Source: Aquarana catesbeiana (taxonomy: Eukaryota > Chordata > Amphibia > Anura > Ranidae). Taken from it: a stretch of 64,000 nt of DNA. Made by a program: the position numbers and the translations under genes. Shown piece after piece: positions 15,362-26,766 of the stretch (its first letter is position 1; every line of letters begins with the position of its first letter). The stretch covers positions 330,454,539 to 330,518,538 of the forward strand of contig NC_133328.1 of assembly GCF_042186555.1 (NCBI RefSeq). The letters are read 5' to 3'. The notes under the pieces are model-generated. The model ran no database searches and had not been told where the DNA came from. It saw only the letters and a program-made list of their open reading frames with translations.

Positions 15362-17577
15362 CTTTAGATGAACACTGTGAGGAGGACGCACCACACTAAC
15401 TTGTAGTTTTAGCGGAACACTGTGAGCAGGACGCACTGCACTAACTTGTAGTTTTAGCTGAACACTGTGAGGAGGACGCACCACACTAACTTGTAGTTTT
15501 AGCTGAACACTGTGAGCAGGACGCACTGCACTAACTTGTAGCTTTAGATGAACACTGTGCAGAGCTTACAAAAAAATAACTTGTAGGTTTAGCTGAACAC
15601 TGTGAGGAGGATGCACTGTACTAACTTGTAGTTTTAGCTGAACACTGTGAGCAGGACGCACTGCACTAAATTGTAGCTTTAGATGAACACTGTGCAGAGG
15701 TCTCACTACACTAACTTGTAGTTTTAGCTGAACGCTGTGTGCAGGACGCACTGCACTAACTTGTAGTTTTAGCTGAACACTGTGAGGAAGACGCACCACA
15801 CTAACTTGTAGTTTTAGCTGAACACTGTGAGCAGGACACACTACACTAACTTCTAGTTTTAGCTGAACACTGTGAGGAGGACGCACCTCACTAACTTTTA
15901 GTTTTAGCTGAACACTGTGAGCAGGACGCACTGCACTAACTTGTAGTTTTAGATGAACACTGTGCAGAGTTCTCACTACACTAACTTGTAGTTTTAGCTG
16001 AACACTGTGAGCAGGACGCACTGCACTAACTTGTAGTTTTAGCTGAACACTGTGAGGAGGACGCACCACACTAACTTGTAGTTTTAGCTGATCACTGTGA
16101 GCAGGACGCACTGCACTAACTTGTAGTTTTAGCTGAACACTGTGAGGAGGACGCACCACACTAACTTGTAGTTTTAGCTGAACACTGTGAGCAGGACGCA
16201 CTGCACTAACTTGTAGCTTTAGATGAACACTGTGCAGAGCTCGCAAAAAAATAACTTGTAGGTTTAGCTGAACACTGTGAGGAGGATGCACTGTGCTAAC
16301 TTGTAGCTTTAGATGAACACTGTGCAGAAGTCTCACTACACTAACTTGTAGTTTTAGCTGAACACTGTGGGCAGGACGCACTACACTAACTTGTAGTTTT
16401 AGCTGAACACTGTGAGGAAGACGCACCACGCTAACTTGTAGTTTTAGCTGAACACTGTGAGGAAGAGGCACCACACTAACTTCTAGTTTTAGCTGAACAC
16501 TGTGAGGAGGACACACTACACTAACTTCTAGTTTTAGCTGAACACTGTGAGGAGGACGCACCACACTAACTTTTAGTTTTAGCTGAACACTGTGAGCAGG
16601 ACGCACTGCACTAACTTGTAGCTTTAGATGAACACTGTGCAGAGTTCTCACTACACTAACTTGTAGTTTTAGCTGAACACTGTGAGCAGGACGCACTGCA
16701 CTAACTTGTAGCTTTAGATGAACACTGTGCAGATTTCTCACTACACTAACTTGTAGTTTTAGCTGAACACTGTGAGCAGGACGCACTGCACTAACTTGTA
16801 GTTTTAGCTGAACAATGTGAGGAGGACGCACCACACTAACTTGTAGTTTTAGCTGAACACTGTGAGCAGGACGCACTGCACTAACTTGTAGTTTTAGCTG
16901 AACACTGTGAGGAGGATGCACCACACTAACTTGTAGTTTTAGCTGAACACTGTGAGCAGGACGCACTGCACTAACTTGTAGCTTTAGATGAACACTGTGC
17001 AGAGCTCGCAAAAAAATAACTTGTAGGTTTAGTTGAACACTGTGAGGAGGATGCACTGTGCTAACTTGTAGTTTTAGCTGAACACTGTGGGCAGGACGCA
17101 CTGCACTAACTTGTAGCTTTAGATGAACACTGTGCAGAAGTCTCACTACACTAACTTGTAGTTTTAGCTGAACACTGTGGGCAGGACGCACTGCACTAAC
17201 TTGTAGTTTTAGCTGAACACTGTGAGGAAGACGCACCACACTAACTTGTAGTTTTAGCTGAACACTGTGAGCAGGACACACTACACTAACTTCTAGTTTT
17301 AGCTGAACACTGTGAGGAGGACGCACCACACTAACTTGTAGTTTTATCTGAACACTGTGCAGAGCTCGCAAAAAAATAACTTGTAGGTTTAGCTGAACAC
17401 TGTGAGGAGGACACGCTGCACTAACTTGTAGCTTTAGATGAACACTGTGCAGAGTTCTCACTACACTAACTTGTAGTTTTAGCTGAACACTGTGAGCAGG
17501 ACGCAGTGCACTAACTTGTAGCTTTAGCTGAAAACTGTGAGGAGGATGCACCACACTAACTTGTAGTTTTAGCTGAA

Positions 17578-17596
17578 CACTGTGTTGGAGGACGCA
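17578..17596. other. Single-base phase break in the satellite
   Basis: The monomer here reads GTGTTGGAGGACGCACC where neighbours read GTGAGGAGGACGCACC, a net gain of one base. It is the only net length change needed to explain the whole 21.5-kb array, and it shifts the otherwise open minus-strand frame. Confidence 0.85.
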
Positions 17597-20500
17597 CCAC
17601 ACTAACTTGTAGTTTTAGCTTAACACTGTGAGCAGGACGCACTGCACTAACTTGTAGCTTTAGATGAACACTGTGCAGAGTTCTCACTACACTAACTTGT
17701 AGGTTTAGCTGAACACTGTGAGCAGGACGCACTGCACTAACTTGTAGCTTTAGATGAACACTATGCAGAGGTCTCACTACACTAACTTGTAGTTTTAGCT
17801 GAACACTGTGAGCAGGACGCACTGCACTAACTTGTAGCTTTAGATGAACACTGTGAGGAGGACGCACCACACTAACTTGTAGTTTTAGCTGAACACTGTG
17901 AGCAGGACGCACTGCACTAACTTGTAGTTTTAGCTGAACACTGTGAGGAGGACGCACCACACTAACTTGTAGTTTTAGCTGAACACTGTGAGCAGGACGC
18001 ACTGCACTAACTTGTAGCTTTAGATGAACACTGTGCAGAGCTCACAAAAAAATAACTTGTAGGTTTAGCTGAACACTGTGAGGAGGATGCACTGTGCTAA
18101 CTTGTAGTTTTAGCTGAACACTGTGAGCAGGATGCACTGCACTAACTTGTAGCTTTAGATGAAAACTGTGCAGAGGTCTCACTACACTAACTTGTAGTTT
18201 TAGCTGAACGCTGTGGGCAGGATGCACTGCACTAACTTGTAGTTTTAGCTGAACACTGTGAGGAAGACGCACCACACTAACTTGTAGTTTTAGCTGAACA
18301 CTGTGAGCAGGACACACTACACTAACTTCTAGTTTTAGCTGAACACTGTGAGCAGGACGCACTGCACTAACTTGTAGCTTTAGATGAACACTGTGCAGAG
18401 TTCTCACTACACTAACTTGTAGTTTTAGCTGAACACTGTGAGCAGGACGCACTGCACTAACTTGTAGTTTTAGCTGAACGCTGTGAGGAGGACGCACCAC
18501 ACTAACTTGTAGTTTTAGCTGAACACTGTGAGCAGGACGCACTGCACTAACTTGTAGTTTTAGCTGAACACTGTGAGGAGGATGCACCACACTAACTTGT
18601 AGTTTTAGCTGAACACTGTGAGCAGGACGCACTGCACTAACTTATAGCTTTAGATGAACACTGTGCAGAGTTCTCACTACACTAACTTGTAGTTTTAGCT
18701 GAACACTGTGAGCAGGACGCACTGCACTAACTTATAGCTTTAGATGAACACTGTGCAGAGTTCTCACTACACTAACTTGTAGTTTTAGCTGAACACTGTG
18801 AGCAGGACGCACTGCACTAACTTGTAGTTTTAGCTGAACACTGTGAGGAGGACGCACCACACTAACTTGTAGTTTTAGCTGAACACTGTGAGCAGGACGC
18901 ACTGCACTAACTTGTAGTTTTAGCTGAACACTGTGAGGAGGATGCACCACACTAACTTGTAGTTTTAGCTGAACACTGTGAGCAGGACGCACTACACTAA
19001 CTTGTAGCTTTAGATGAATACTGTGCAGAGCTCACAAAAAAATAACTTGTAGGTTTAGCTGAACACTGTGAGGAGGATGCACTGTGCTAACTTGTAGTTT
19101 TAGCTGAACACTGTGAGCAGGACGCACTGCACTAACCTGTAGCTTTAGATGAACACTGTGCAGAAGTCTCACTACACTAACTTGTAGTTTTAGCTGAACA
19201 CTGTGGGCAGGACGCACTACACTAACTTGTAGTTTTAGCTGAACACTGTGAGGAAGACGCACCACACTAACTTGTAGTTTTAGCTGAACACTGTGAGGAA
19301 GACGCACCACACTAACTTGTAGTTTTAGCTGAACACTGTGAGCAGGACACACTACACTAACTTCTAGTTTTAGCTGAACACTGTGAGGAGGACGCACCAC
19401 ACTAACTTTTAGTTTTAGATGAACACTGTGAGCAGGACGCACTGCACTATCTTGTAGCTTTAGATGAACACTGTGCAGAGTTCTCACTACACTAACTTGT
19501 AGTTTTAGCTGAACACTGTGAGCAGGACGCACTGCACTAACTTGTAGCTTTAGATGAACACTGTGCAGAGTTCTCACTACACTAACTTGTAGTTTTAGCT
19601 GAACACTGTGAGCAGGACGCACTGCACTAACTTGTAGTTTTAGCTGAACACTGTGAGGAGGACGCACCACACTAACTTGTAGTTTTAGCTGAACACTGTG
19701 CAGAGTTCTCACTACACTAACTTGTAGTTTTAGCTGAACACTGTGAGCAGGACGCACTGCACTAACTTGTAGCTTTAGCTGAAAACTGTGAGGAGGATGC
19801 ACCACACTAACTTGTAGTTTTAGCTGAACACTGTGAGCAGGACGCACTGCACTAACTTGTAGTTTTAGCTGAACATTGTGAGGAGGACACACCACACTAA
19901 CTTGTAGTTTTAGCTGAACTCTGTGAGCAGGACGCACTACACTAACTTGTAGTTTTAGCTGCACACTGTGAGGAGGACACACCACACTAACTTGTAGTTT
20001 TAGCTGAACACTGTGAGGAAGACACACTGCACTAACTTGTAGCTTTAGATGAACACTGTGCAGAGTTCTCACTACACTAACTTGTAGTTTTAGCTGAACA
20101 CTGTGAGCAGGACGCACTGCACTAACTTGTAGCTTTAGCTGAAAACTGTGAGGAGGACGCACCACACTAACTTGTAGTTTTAGCTGAACACTGTGAGGAG
20201 GACACACTGCACTAACTTGTAGCTTTAGATGAACACTGTGAGGAGGACGCACCACACTAACTTGTAATTTTAGCTGAACACTGTGAGCAGGACGCACTGC
20301 ACTAACTTGTAGTTTTAGCTGAACACTGTGAGGAGGACGCACCACACTAACTTGTAGTTTTAGCTGAACACTGTAAGCAGGACGCACTGCACTAACTTGT
20401 AGCTTTAGATGAACACTGTGCAGAGCTCACAAAAAAATAACTTGTAGGTTTAGCTGAACACTGTGAGGAGGATGCACTGTGCTAACTTGTAGTTTTAGCT

Positions 20501-23182
20501 GAACACTGTGAGCAGGACGCACTGCACTAACTTGTAGCTTTAGATGAACACTGTGCATAGGTCTCACTACACTAACTTGTAGTTTTAGCTGAACGCTGTG
20601 GGCAGGACGCACTGCACTAACTTGTAGCTTTAGCTGAAAACTGTGAGGAGGACGCACCACACTAACTTGTAGTTTTAGCTGAACACTGTGAGCAGGACGC
20701 ACTGCACTAACTTGTAGCTTTAGATGAACACTGTGAGGAGGACGCACCACACTAACTTGTAGTTTTAGCTGAACACTGTGAGCAGGACGCACTGCACTAA
20801 CTTGTAGTTTTAGCTGAACACTGTGAGGAGGACGCACCACACTAACTTGTAGTATTAGCTGAACACTGTGAGGAGGATGCACCACACTAACTTGTAGTTT
20901 TAGCTGAACACTGTGAGGAGGACGCACCACACTAACTTGTAGTTTTAGCTGAACACTGTGAGCAGGATGCACTGCACTAACTTGTAGCTTTAGATGAACA
21001 CTGTGCAGAGCTCACAAAAAAATAACTTGTAGGTTTAGCTGAACACTGTGAAGAGGATGCACTGTGCTAACTTGTAGTTTTAGCTGAACACTGTGAGCAG
21101 GACGCACTGCACTAACTTGTAGCTTTAGATGAACACTGTGCAGAGGTCTCACTACACTAACTTGTAGATTTAGCTGAACACTGTGAGCAGGACGCACTGC
21201 ACTAACTTGTAGCTTTAGCTGAAAACTGTGAGGAGGACGCACCACACTAACTTGTAGTTTTAGCTGAACACTGTGAGCAGGACGCACTGCACTAACTTGT
21301 ATCTTTAGATGAACACTGTGAGGAGGACGCACCACACTAACTTGTAGTTTTAGCTGAACACTGTGAGCAGGACGCGCTGCACTAACTTGTAGTTTTAGCT
21401 GAACACTGTGAGGAGGACGCACCACACTAACTTGTAGTTTTAGCTGAACACTGTGAGCAGGACGCACTGCACTAACTTGTAGCTTTAGATGAACACTGTG
21501 CAGAGCTCACAAAAAAATAACTTGTAGGTTTAGCTGAACACTGTGAGGAGGATGCACTGTGCTAACTTGTAGTTTTAGCTGAACACTGTGAGCAGGACGC
21601 ACTGCACTAACTTGTAGCTTTAGATGAACGCTGTGCAGAGTTCTCACTACACTAACTTGTAGTTTTAGCTGAACACTGTGAGCAGGACGCACTGCACTAA
21701 CTTGTAGCTTTAGATGAACACTGTGCAGAGTTCTCACTACACTAACTTGTAGTTTTAGCTGAACACTGTGAGCAGGATGCACTGCACTAACTTGTAGTTT
21801 TAGCTGAACACTGTGAGGAGGACGCACCACACTAACTTGTAGTTTTAGCTGAACACTGTGAGCAGGACGCACTGCACTAACTTGTAGTTTTAGCTGAACA
21901 CTGTGAGGAGGATGCACCACACTAACTTGTAGTTTTAGCTGAACACTGTGAGCAGGACGCACTGCACTAACTTGTAGCTTTAGATGAACACTGTGCAGAG
22001 CTCGCAAAAAAATAACTTGTAGGTTTAGCTGAACACTGTGAGGAGGATGCACTGTGCTAACTTGTAGTTTTAGCTGAACACTGTGAGCAGGACGCACTGC
22101 ACTAACTTGTAGCTTTAGATGAACACTGTGCAGAAGTCTCACTACACTAACTTGTCGTTTTAGCTGAACACTGTGGGCAGGACGCACTACACTAACTTGT
22201 AGTTTTAGCTGAACACTGTGAGGAAGACGCACCACACTAACTTGTAGTTTTAGCTGAACACTGTGAGGAAGACGCACCACACTAACTTGTAGTTTTAGCT
22301 GAACACTGTGAGCAGGACACACTACACTAACTTCTAGTTTTAGTTGAACACTGTGAGGAGGACGCACCACACTAACTTTTAGTTTTAGCTGAACACTGTG
22401 AGCAGGACGCACTGCACTAACTTGTAGCTTTAGATGAACACTGTGCAGAGTTCTCACTACACTAACTTGTAGTTTTAGCTGAACACTGTGAGCAGGACGC
22501 ACTGCACTAACTTGTAGCTTTAGATGAACACTGTGCAGAGTTCTCACTACACTAACTTGTAGTTTTAGCTGAACACTGTGAGCAGGACGCACTGCACTAA
22601 CTTGTAGTTTTAGCTGAACACTGTGAGGAGGACGCACCACACTAACTTGTAGTTTTAGCTGAACACTGTGAGCAGGACGCACTGAACTAACTTGTAGTTT
22701 TAGCTGAACACTGTGAGGAGGATGCACCACACTAACTTGTAGTTTTAGCTGAACACTGTGAGCAGGACGCACTGCACTAACTTGTAGCTTTAGATGAACA
22801 CTGTGCAGAGCTCGCAAAAAAATAACTTGTAGGTTTAGCTGAACACTGTGAGGAGGATGCACTGTGCTAACTTGTAGTTTTAGCTGAACACTGTGAGCAG
22901 GACGCACTGCACTAACTTGTAGCTTTAGATGAACACTGTGCAGAAGTCTCACTACACTAACTTGTAGTTTTAGCTGAACACTGTGGGCAGGACGCACTGC
23001 ACTAACTTGTAGTTTTAGCTGAACACTGTGAGGAAGACGCACCACACTAACTTGTAGTTTTAGCTGAACACTGTGAGCAGGACACACTACACTAACTTCT
23101 AGTTTTAGCTGAACACTGTGAGGAGGACGCACCACACTAACTTGTAGTTTTAGCTGAACACTGTGAGCAGGATGCATTGCAC

Positions 23183-23797
23183 TAACTGTAAATAGTCTAG
23201 CTGCCTGACTGTGGTACTAATAGGATCAAAAGAACACCAGCAATTTTCTTCAGGTAGCTGTAAATACTGTAACAAGACAAGCCTGCCTGTCAGTAAGAAG
23301 ATAACAGGAACGGATCTAGCTAAACTGAATACAGTGTATATATATATATATATATGCAACACCTGGGATGCATATATATACACAGTACACTGTAAGTGCA
23401 GCTAACTCACTGATTGTCCTGCCTAATCTATCTAACTCAAATGAAATGACACTGTCTCTATCTATCTCTCTTTCAACGCCGGAACACACACTACACAGGG
23501 CCACCGTGCAGGCGGCCTTATATAGTGTGGGGCGTGTTCTAAACCCCCTGAGCCATAATTGGCCAAAGCCACCCTGGCTTTGGCCAATTACAGCTCTCTC
23601 TACCGACGGCACTGTGATTGGCCAAGCATGCGGGTCATAGTGCATGCTTGGCCAATCATCAGCCAGCAATGCACTGCGATGCTGCAATGAATTATGGGCC
23701 ATGACGCGCCACACGAATTTGGCGCGAACGGCCCATAACGTTTGGAATTCGGCAAACGACCGAACAGCCGTGAACCGAACACGAAGCTCATCCCTAG
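23183..23797 (-). mobile_element. hAT-like non-autonomous element joined to the satellite (truncated or expanded at its left end)
   Basis: Read on the minus strand the element starts TAGGGATGAGCTTCG at 23,797 and runs left through stem-loops, a TATATAAG box, CA/TA-rich sequence and a tail ending at TTACAGTTAGTGC. There it becomes the satellite with no target duplication: the array's last monomer ends TGCAC and the next bases are TAACTGTAAATAG. A diverged relative in plus orientation lies at about 54,558-54,985, sharing the order start motif, CCATAA, paired CCAAT stems and TATA-like site. Family assignment to hAT rests on the TAGGGATGAGC end known from ranid repeats; the other end is not visible. 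Confidence 0.65.
23517..23656 (-). promoter_or_regulatory. Promoter-like cluster: four CCAAT motifs plus TATATAAG facing the satellite
   Basis: CCAAT or its complement occurs at 23,558-23,562, 23,584-23,588, 23,617-23,621 and 23,652-23,656, inside two hairpins (TTGGCCAAAGCCA/TGGCTTTGGCCAA and TTGGCCAAGCATGC/GCATGCTTGGCCAA). Downstream on the minus strand TATATAAG lies at 23,524-23,517. The spacing resembles a pol II core promoter and would drive transcription leftward into the satellite. The relative at 54,690-54,830 keeps the paired CCAAT stems but has a weaker TATATGAG. Promoter activity is inference only. Confidence 0.4.
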
Positions 23798-23814
23798 TGT
23801 AGATATATGTGCAG

Positions 23815-24300
23815 GGCTGTGACAGGTGGATCCTGAGGCATTGTGCTTTTTAGCCTGAGGGGTTTTGTCAGGGGAGTTGCATGGGGACGAGGCAAGCCTC
23901 TTACCTCTGTCATGCTGTGTTTATGCTGGTTCTGGCGTTGAAGGAGGGAGACTGTCCATATCCTCTGTATCTCTCATCCCCAGCAGCTCTGCACTGTCCT
24001 GATGTTGTGGCTGTGTGTTATTCATGCGGCCATGCTGATATCCTGTGGGCAGACTGAGGCCGGCGCCATCTTGTCTGGAGCGCTGTTCCATGGGGCCGAA
24101 ATACTCGGTTAAGCGGCACGGTTGTGGCGGCGGATTACGCCTCCTTGACATGCCGGTTCGTGTCCCGCTGTTCTCCCCTTGGTTTCTCAGGGACAGGGGA
24201 GAATCTTGTTGCTGCTTGTCGCTGGATATCCCTGCTATGGAGCGGAGCTCGGGAATCAAGCTGCCATCCCACTCCGTGGCTAGCCACGCCCCCGAAAAAT
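23815..24300 (-). pseudogene. Possible 5' end of an L1/Tx1-like LINE (ORF1 N-terminus)
   Basis: On the minus strand an open frame of 112 codons (24,259-23,921) reads a hydrophilic, glutamine- and arginine-rich protein containing MSRRRNPPPQ and RLTEYFGP, ending at a stop in the tail. GC-rich upstream sequence (GGCGTGGCTAGCCACGG) and a CAAGATGGCGCC-like stretch resemble 5' UTRs of amphibian L1/Tx1 LINEs. No nucleic-acid-binding domain can be confirmed in so short a piece. It may equally be an unrelated GC-rich repeat. Nothing downstream continues it, so it would be a fragment. Confidence 0.35.
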
Positions 24301-24344
24301 TGAATTATAATCTATTGAAATTAGAAAAAAATAAAATAAAAATG

Positions 24345-25035
24345 TGACAATGAATTGAAGTGTTTGTTCACCAATGCCAGAAGTCTGCCAAGCAAAATAG
24401 GTGAGCTTTGGTGATTGAATGAGTTAATTGGTATTTCTGAATCTTGGCTTCATTCTTTACATGACTGGGCTAGTAATATTCCTGGCTTTGCTCTCTTTCA
24501 GAGAGACAGGGTAAAACGGAAAAGTGGTGGTGTCTGTCTCTTTGTGAGAAGTGATCTCAAAGCGAGTGTGAAAGAGGACCTAGTTGATGGAGAGCGTGAT
24601 GAGGCTGAATTATTATGGGTGGAACTGTACATGGATGTGTGTACTACAAAGGTAATCAATGGAGTTTGTTATAGGCCACCCAGTGTTAATGAGGAGGCTC
24701 CTTGCACAGATAGGCCAACAAGGACTGGGACAGTGATGACAATGGGGGGTTTTAACTATCCAGAAATTGACTGGAATATTGACACTGCAGGAACAGTTAA
24801 AGGGCAAAAATATATAAGCCAATTACAAGACAATGTTATGGTACAGTCCACAGAGGCCCCGATTAGGAATAATGCTCTGCTGGACTTGGTAATCTCAAAA
24901 CATTCTGCACTTATTACTAGTGTTCATATAATAGAATATCTGGGTAGCATTGACCATAACATGATTTCATTTAATGTTAGCTGTAAACAACAAGCACATA
25001 CTGGAAAGATAAAAACACTTAACTTTAAAATGGAA
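24345..25035 (+). pseudogene. CR1-clade LINE fragment: AP-endonuclease domain of ORF2
   Basis: The translation follows the endonuclease domain of CR1-like LINEs in order: FTNARSLPSK near 24,368, ISESWL, GGVCLFVRSDL, LLWVELYMD, GVCYRPPS, FNYPEIDW, LDLVISK and DHNMISF. This domain nicks the target for target-primed reverse transcription. The fragment starts with an in-frame stop at 24,412-24,414, so only 24,415-25,077 is open. The residue before FNYP is Gly (24,748-24,750) where the family has the catalytic Asp, which argues for inactivity. The copy stops near TLNFKM; the reverse transcriptase part is missing. A second, longer copy of the same clade lies on the minus strand at 55,943-58,800. 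Confidence 0.88.
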
Positions 25036-25589
25036 GTAAACATCCGTCTCTGGCTTTTACCTATAGGCACCGTTTAGGAGACATTTACTGTACATGCAAC
25101 CAGTGACATCACTGGCACATGTGCTCTGAAGGAACGGACACCTATGCCGATACTTCAGAGCCCTGTGCCATAAACGGCAGCTCCCGTGACACCATCGCGG
25201 CTCTGGACAGTCACAGAGCAGGAGTGCGCAAACCCAGAAGCAAGAGAGGTGAACATGGGGCATTTGAAGCTCTGACATCTCTTTGATGGAATGCTTCCAT
25301 TTAAGGTAAGTTTAATCACTTCAATACAGAGCACTTCCCCCCTTCCTGCCCAGTCCAATTTCAGCTTTCATCGCTATCACAATTTGAATGAGAATTGCGC
25401 GGTGATGCGATGCTGTACCAAAACAAAATGTTTATAATCTCTTTCCCACAAATATAGCTTTCTTTTGGTGGTATTTGATCACAACTGGGTTTTTTATTTT
25501 TTGTGTTACAAATAAAAAAAGACCAAAACTTTTGAAAAAAAAAAGTTTTTCTTTGTTTCTTTTACAAAACTTTGTAAATAAGTAATTTT
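25036..25589. other. Interspersed-repeat debris, including a piggyBac-like MITE interior
   Basis: 25,040-25,370 shows no gene; I recognise it only as probably repetitive. From 25,380 the sequence CCCACAAATATAGCTTTCTT, a TTTGATCAC stretch and a TTTTATTTTTTG run match the interior of the TTAA-flanked elements at 51,091 and 52,957, so this is a diverged copy or fragment of that family. Confidence 0.5.
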
Positions 25590-26065
25590 TTTCCTTCACT
25601 GATGAGCACTGATGAGGCTGCACTGACGGGCACTGATGAGGCAGTACTGATTGTCACTGATGAGGTGGCACGAATGATGAGGCACTTATATTCAGCACTG
25701 ATAGGCACTGAAAGGTGGCACTGATATACAGCACTGATGGGCACTGATAGGTGGCACTGATGGGCACTCATAGGCGGCAATGATGGGCACTGATGGGCAC
25801 TCATAGGCGGCACTGATGGGCACTCATAGGCAGCACCGATGGGCACTAAAAGGTATCACTGATGGGCACTTATAGGTGGCACTGATGTGCACTCATCAGT
25901 GGCACTGATGGGCACTGATAGGTGGCATGGATGGGCACTGTTGGGCACTGATAGATGGCACTGATAGGCAGCACTGATCAGGAGGCACTGGCAGGCATCA
26001 CTGATGGCCACAGAGTGCCATCCTTAATGGGCACTGATTGGCATCCCTTTTGGGCTCTAGCGGGC
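25590..26065. repeat. Degenerate minisatellite based on GGCACTGATGGGCACTGATA
   Basis: Imperfect tandem units of about 12-24 bp (GGGCACTGATAGGTGGCACTGATG and relatives, not written in full) run for about 470 bp. The complementary motif, TATCAGTGC, forms a similar array at 60,285-60,510 next to another copy of the same MITE family. Small indels between units suggest age. Confidence 0.85.
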
Positions 26066-26199
26066 TTACCTGCTGGTTATGGTTGGGTACCCCTGGTGGT
26101 CATGGGTGGGGACCCTTGATGGTTCTGCAGTGATAATCAATGCGCTGATTATCAGTGCAGACCCCCCATGTCAGGAGAGCAGCCAATCGGCTCTTCTCT

Positions 26200-26766
26200 A
26201 CTCGTGCCTGTCAGTGTGAGCAGAGCAAATTGTCTCTGCATAAAAACATAGGGAAAGACGGTGGCTTTGTTCGAAGCAACTCATTTTGCTTAGTTCCATT
26301 CCAGGCCTTTACAGCAAAATATTCTGTTACCATGGGACAGGAGGACTCCAATGCCCCTACATACCAGTACTCTACAGTCTCTAGACTGGTGGATGTTTCC
26401 CCCCAATTTTATCTCCCTATCTCTTGGAAGGTGCTGATGATGAACTCCAGCTTAACGGGTTGGGGAGGAGTTCTGGATCAATTTTCAGTGCAAGAAACTT
26501 GGACTCCATAGGAAAGGTCATTACCTGACATTGCGTAAATAAATGAATACCAGAGATCCTCAGACTTTTGCAGTAGATTCCCTGATTATGTCATTGGAAC
26601 CAGTTCTCTCTGATTTATGCTTTTCCTCGGTTACAGCGTATTCTGATTTTACTATGCAGGATTCAGGTTAAGAGAATGCTGGTGAATCTGATCGCACCAG
26701 CTTGGCCCAGGAAAATGTGTTATTCCGATATTGTGAACATCTCAGTAGGAAATCCTTGGTCTATCT
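26200..26766 (+). pseudogene. DIRS retrotransposon fragment A, RNase H part (left of the MITE)
   Basis: Conceptual reading gives DIRS-type RNase H landmarks: LHKNIGKDGGFVRSN near 26,238, ISWKVLMMNSSLTGWGGVLD at 26,425-26,485 and VQETWTP, where the family has a TDASLxGWGA-like core. The conserved Asp of that core is Asn here, so the copy is unlikely to be active. DIRS elements replicate through a tyrosine recombinase and use RNase H to remove template RNA. The frame stops at 26,512 and continues in another frame (DPQTFAVDSL, MSLEPVL). It resumes after the MITE at 27,587. The larger fragment at 28,160-32,546 shares the preceding motif (GKDGGF). Confidence 0.75.

Larger units (their letters stand above)
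13191..16386. repeat. Tandem duplication of a 1,607-bp unit carrying a transposon
   Basis: The unit 13,191-14,797 (transposon plus 1,035 bp satellite plus target duplication) is followed by a second copy, 14,798 to about 16,386, at an offset of 1,607 bp. 1,607 minus 572 is 1,035, which is 23 monomers. The match ends where CTGCAC (14,775 region) reads CTACAC in the second copy. This step amplified the same transposon copy a second time after or before the 3,722-bp event. Confidence 0.82.
1..23182. repeat. 45-bp satellite array, 477 monomers, open at the left window edge
   Basis: Tandem 45-bp monomers begin TAACTTGTAGTTTTAGCTGA on the plus strand. Four monomer endings recur: CAGGACGCACTGCAC, GAGGACGCACCACAC, CAGAGTTCTCACTACAC, and CAGAGCTCACAAAAAAA. 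The first two often alternate, giving a 90-bp dimer rhythm. The A7-ended monomers act as irregular punctuation at multiples of 45 bp, for example near 7,820, 8,270 and 8,855. Three 564-bp insertions split the array into blocks 1-9,468, 10,033-13,190, 13,755-14,797 and 15,362-23,182. Subtracting insertions and target duplications leaves 21,466 bp, which is 477 x 45 + 1. The minus-strand frame gives 15-residue repeats around HSVQLKLQVS; I regard this as arithmetic, not a protein. Function is unknown; centromeric or interstitial satellite are both possible. Confidence 0.97.

Noticed and set aside
260..23177. Long minus-strand open frames of 15-residue repeats (up to 678 codons) as a repeat-protein gene
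   Set aside because: They follow from a 45-bp unit with one stop-free frame. Start and stop points fall at monomer variants, there is no exon structure or signal peptide, and the array is plain satellite. Transcription is kept only as a hypothesis.
1..23182. CRISPR-like array
   Set aside because: Monomers are contiguous without unique spacers, and the DNA is vertebrate.
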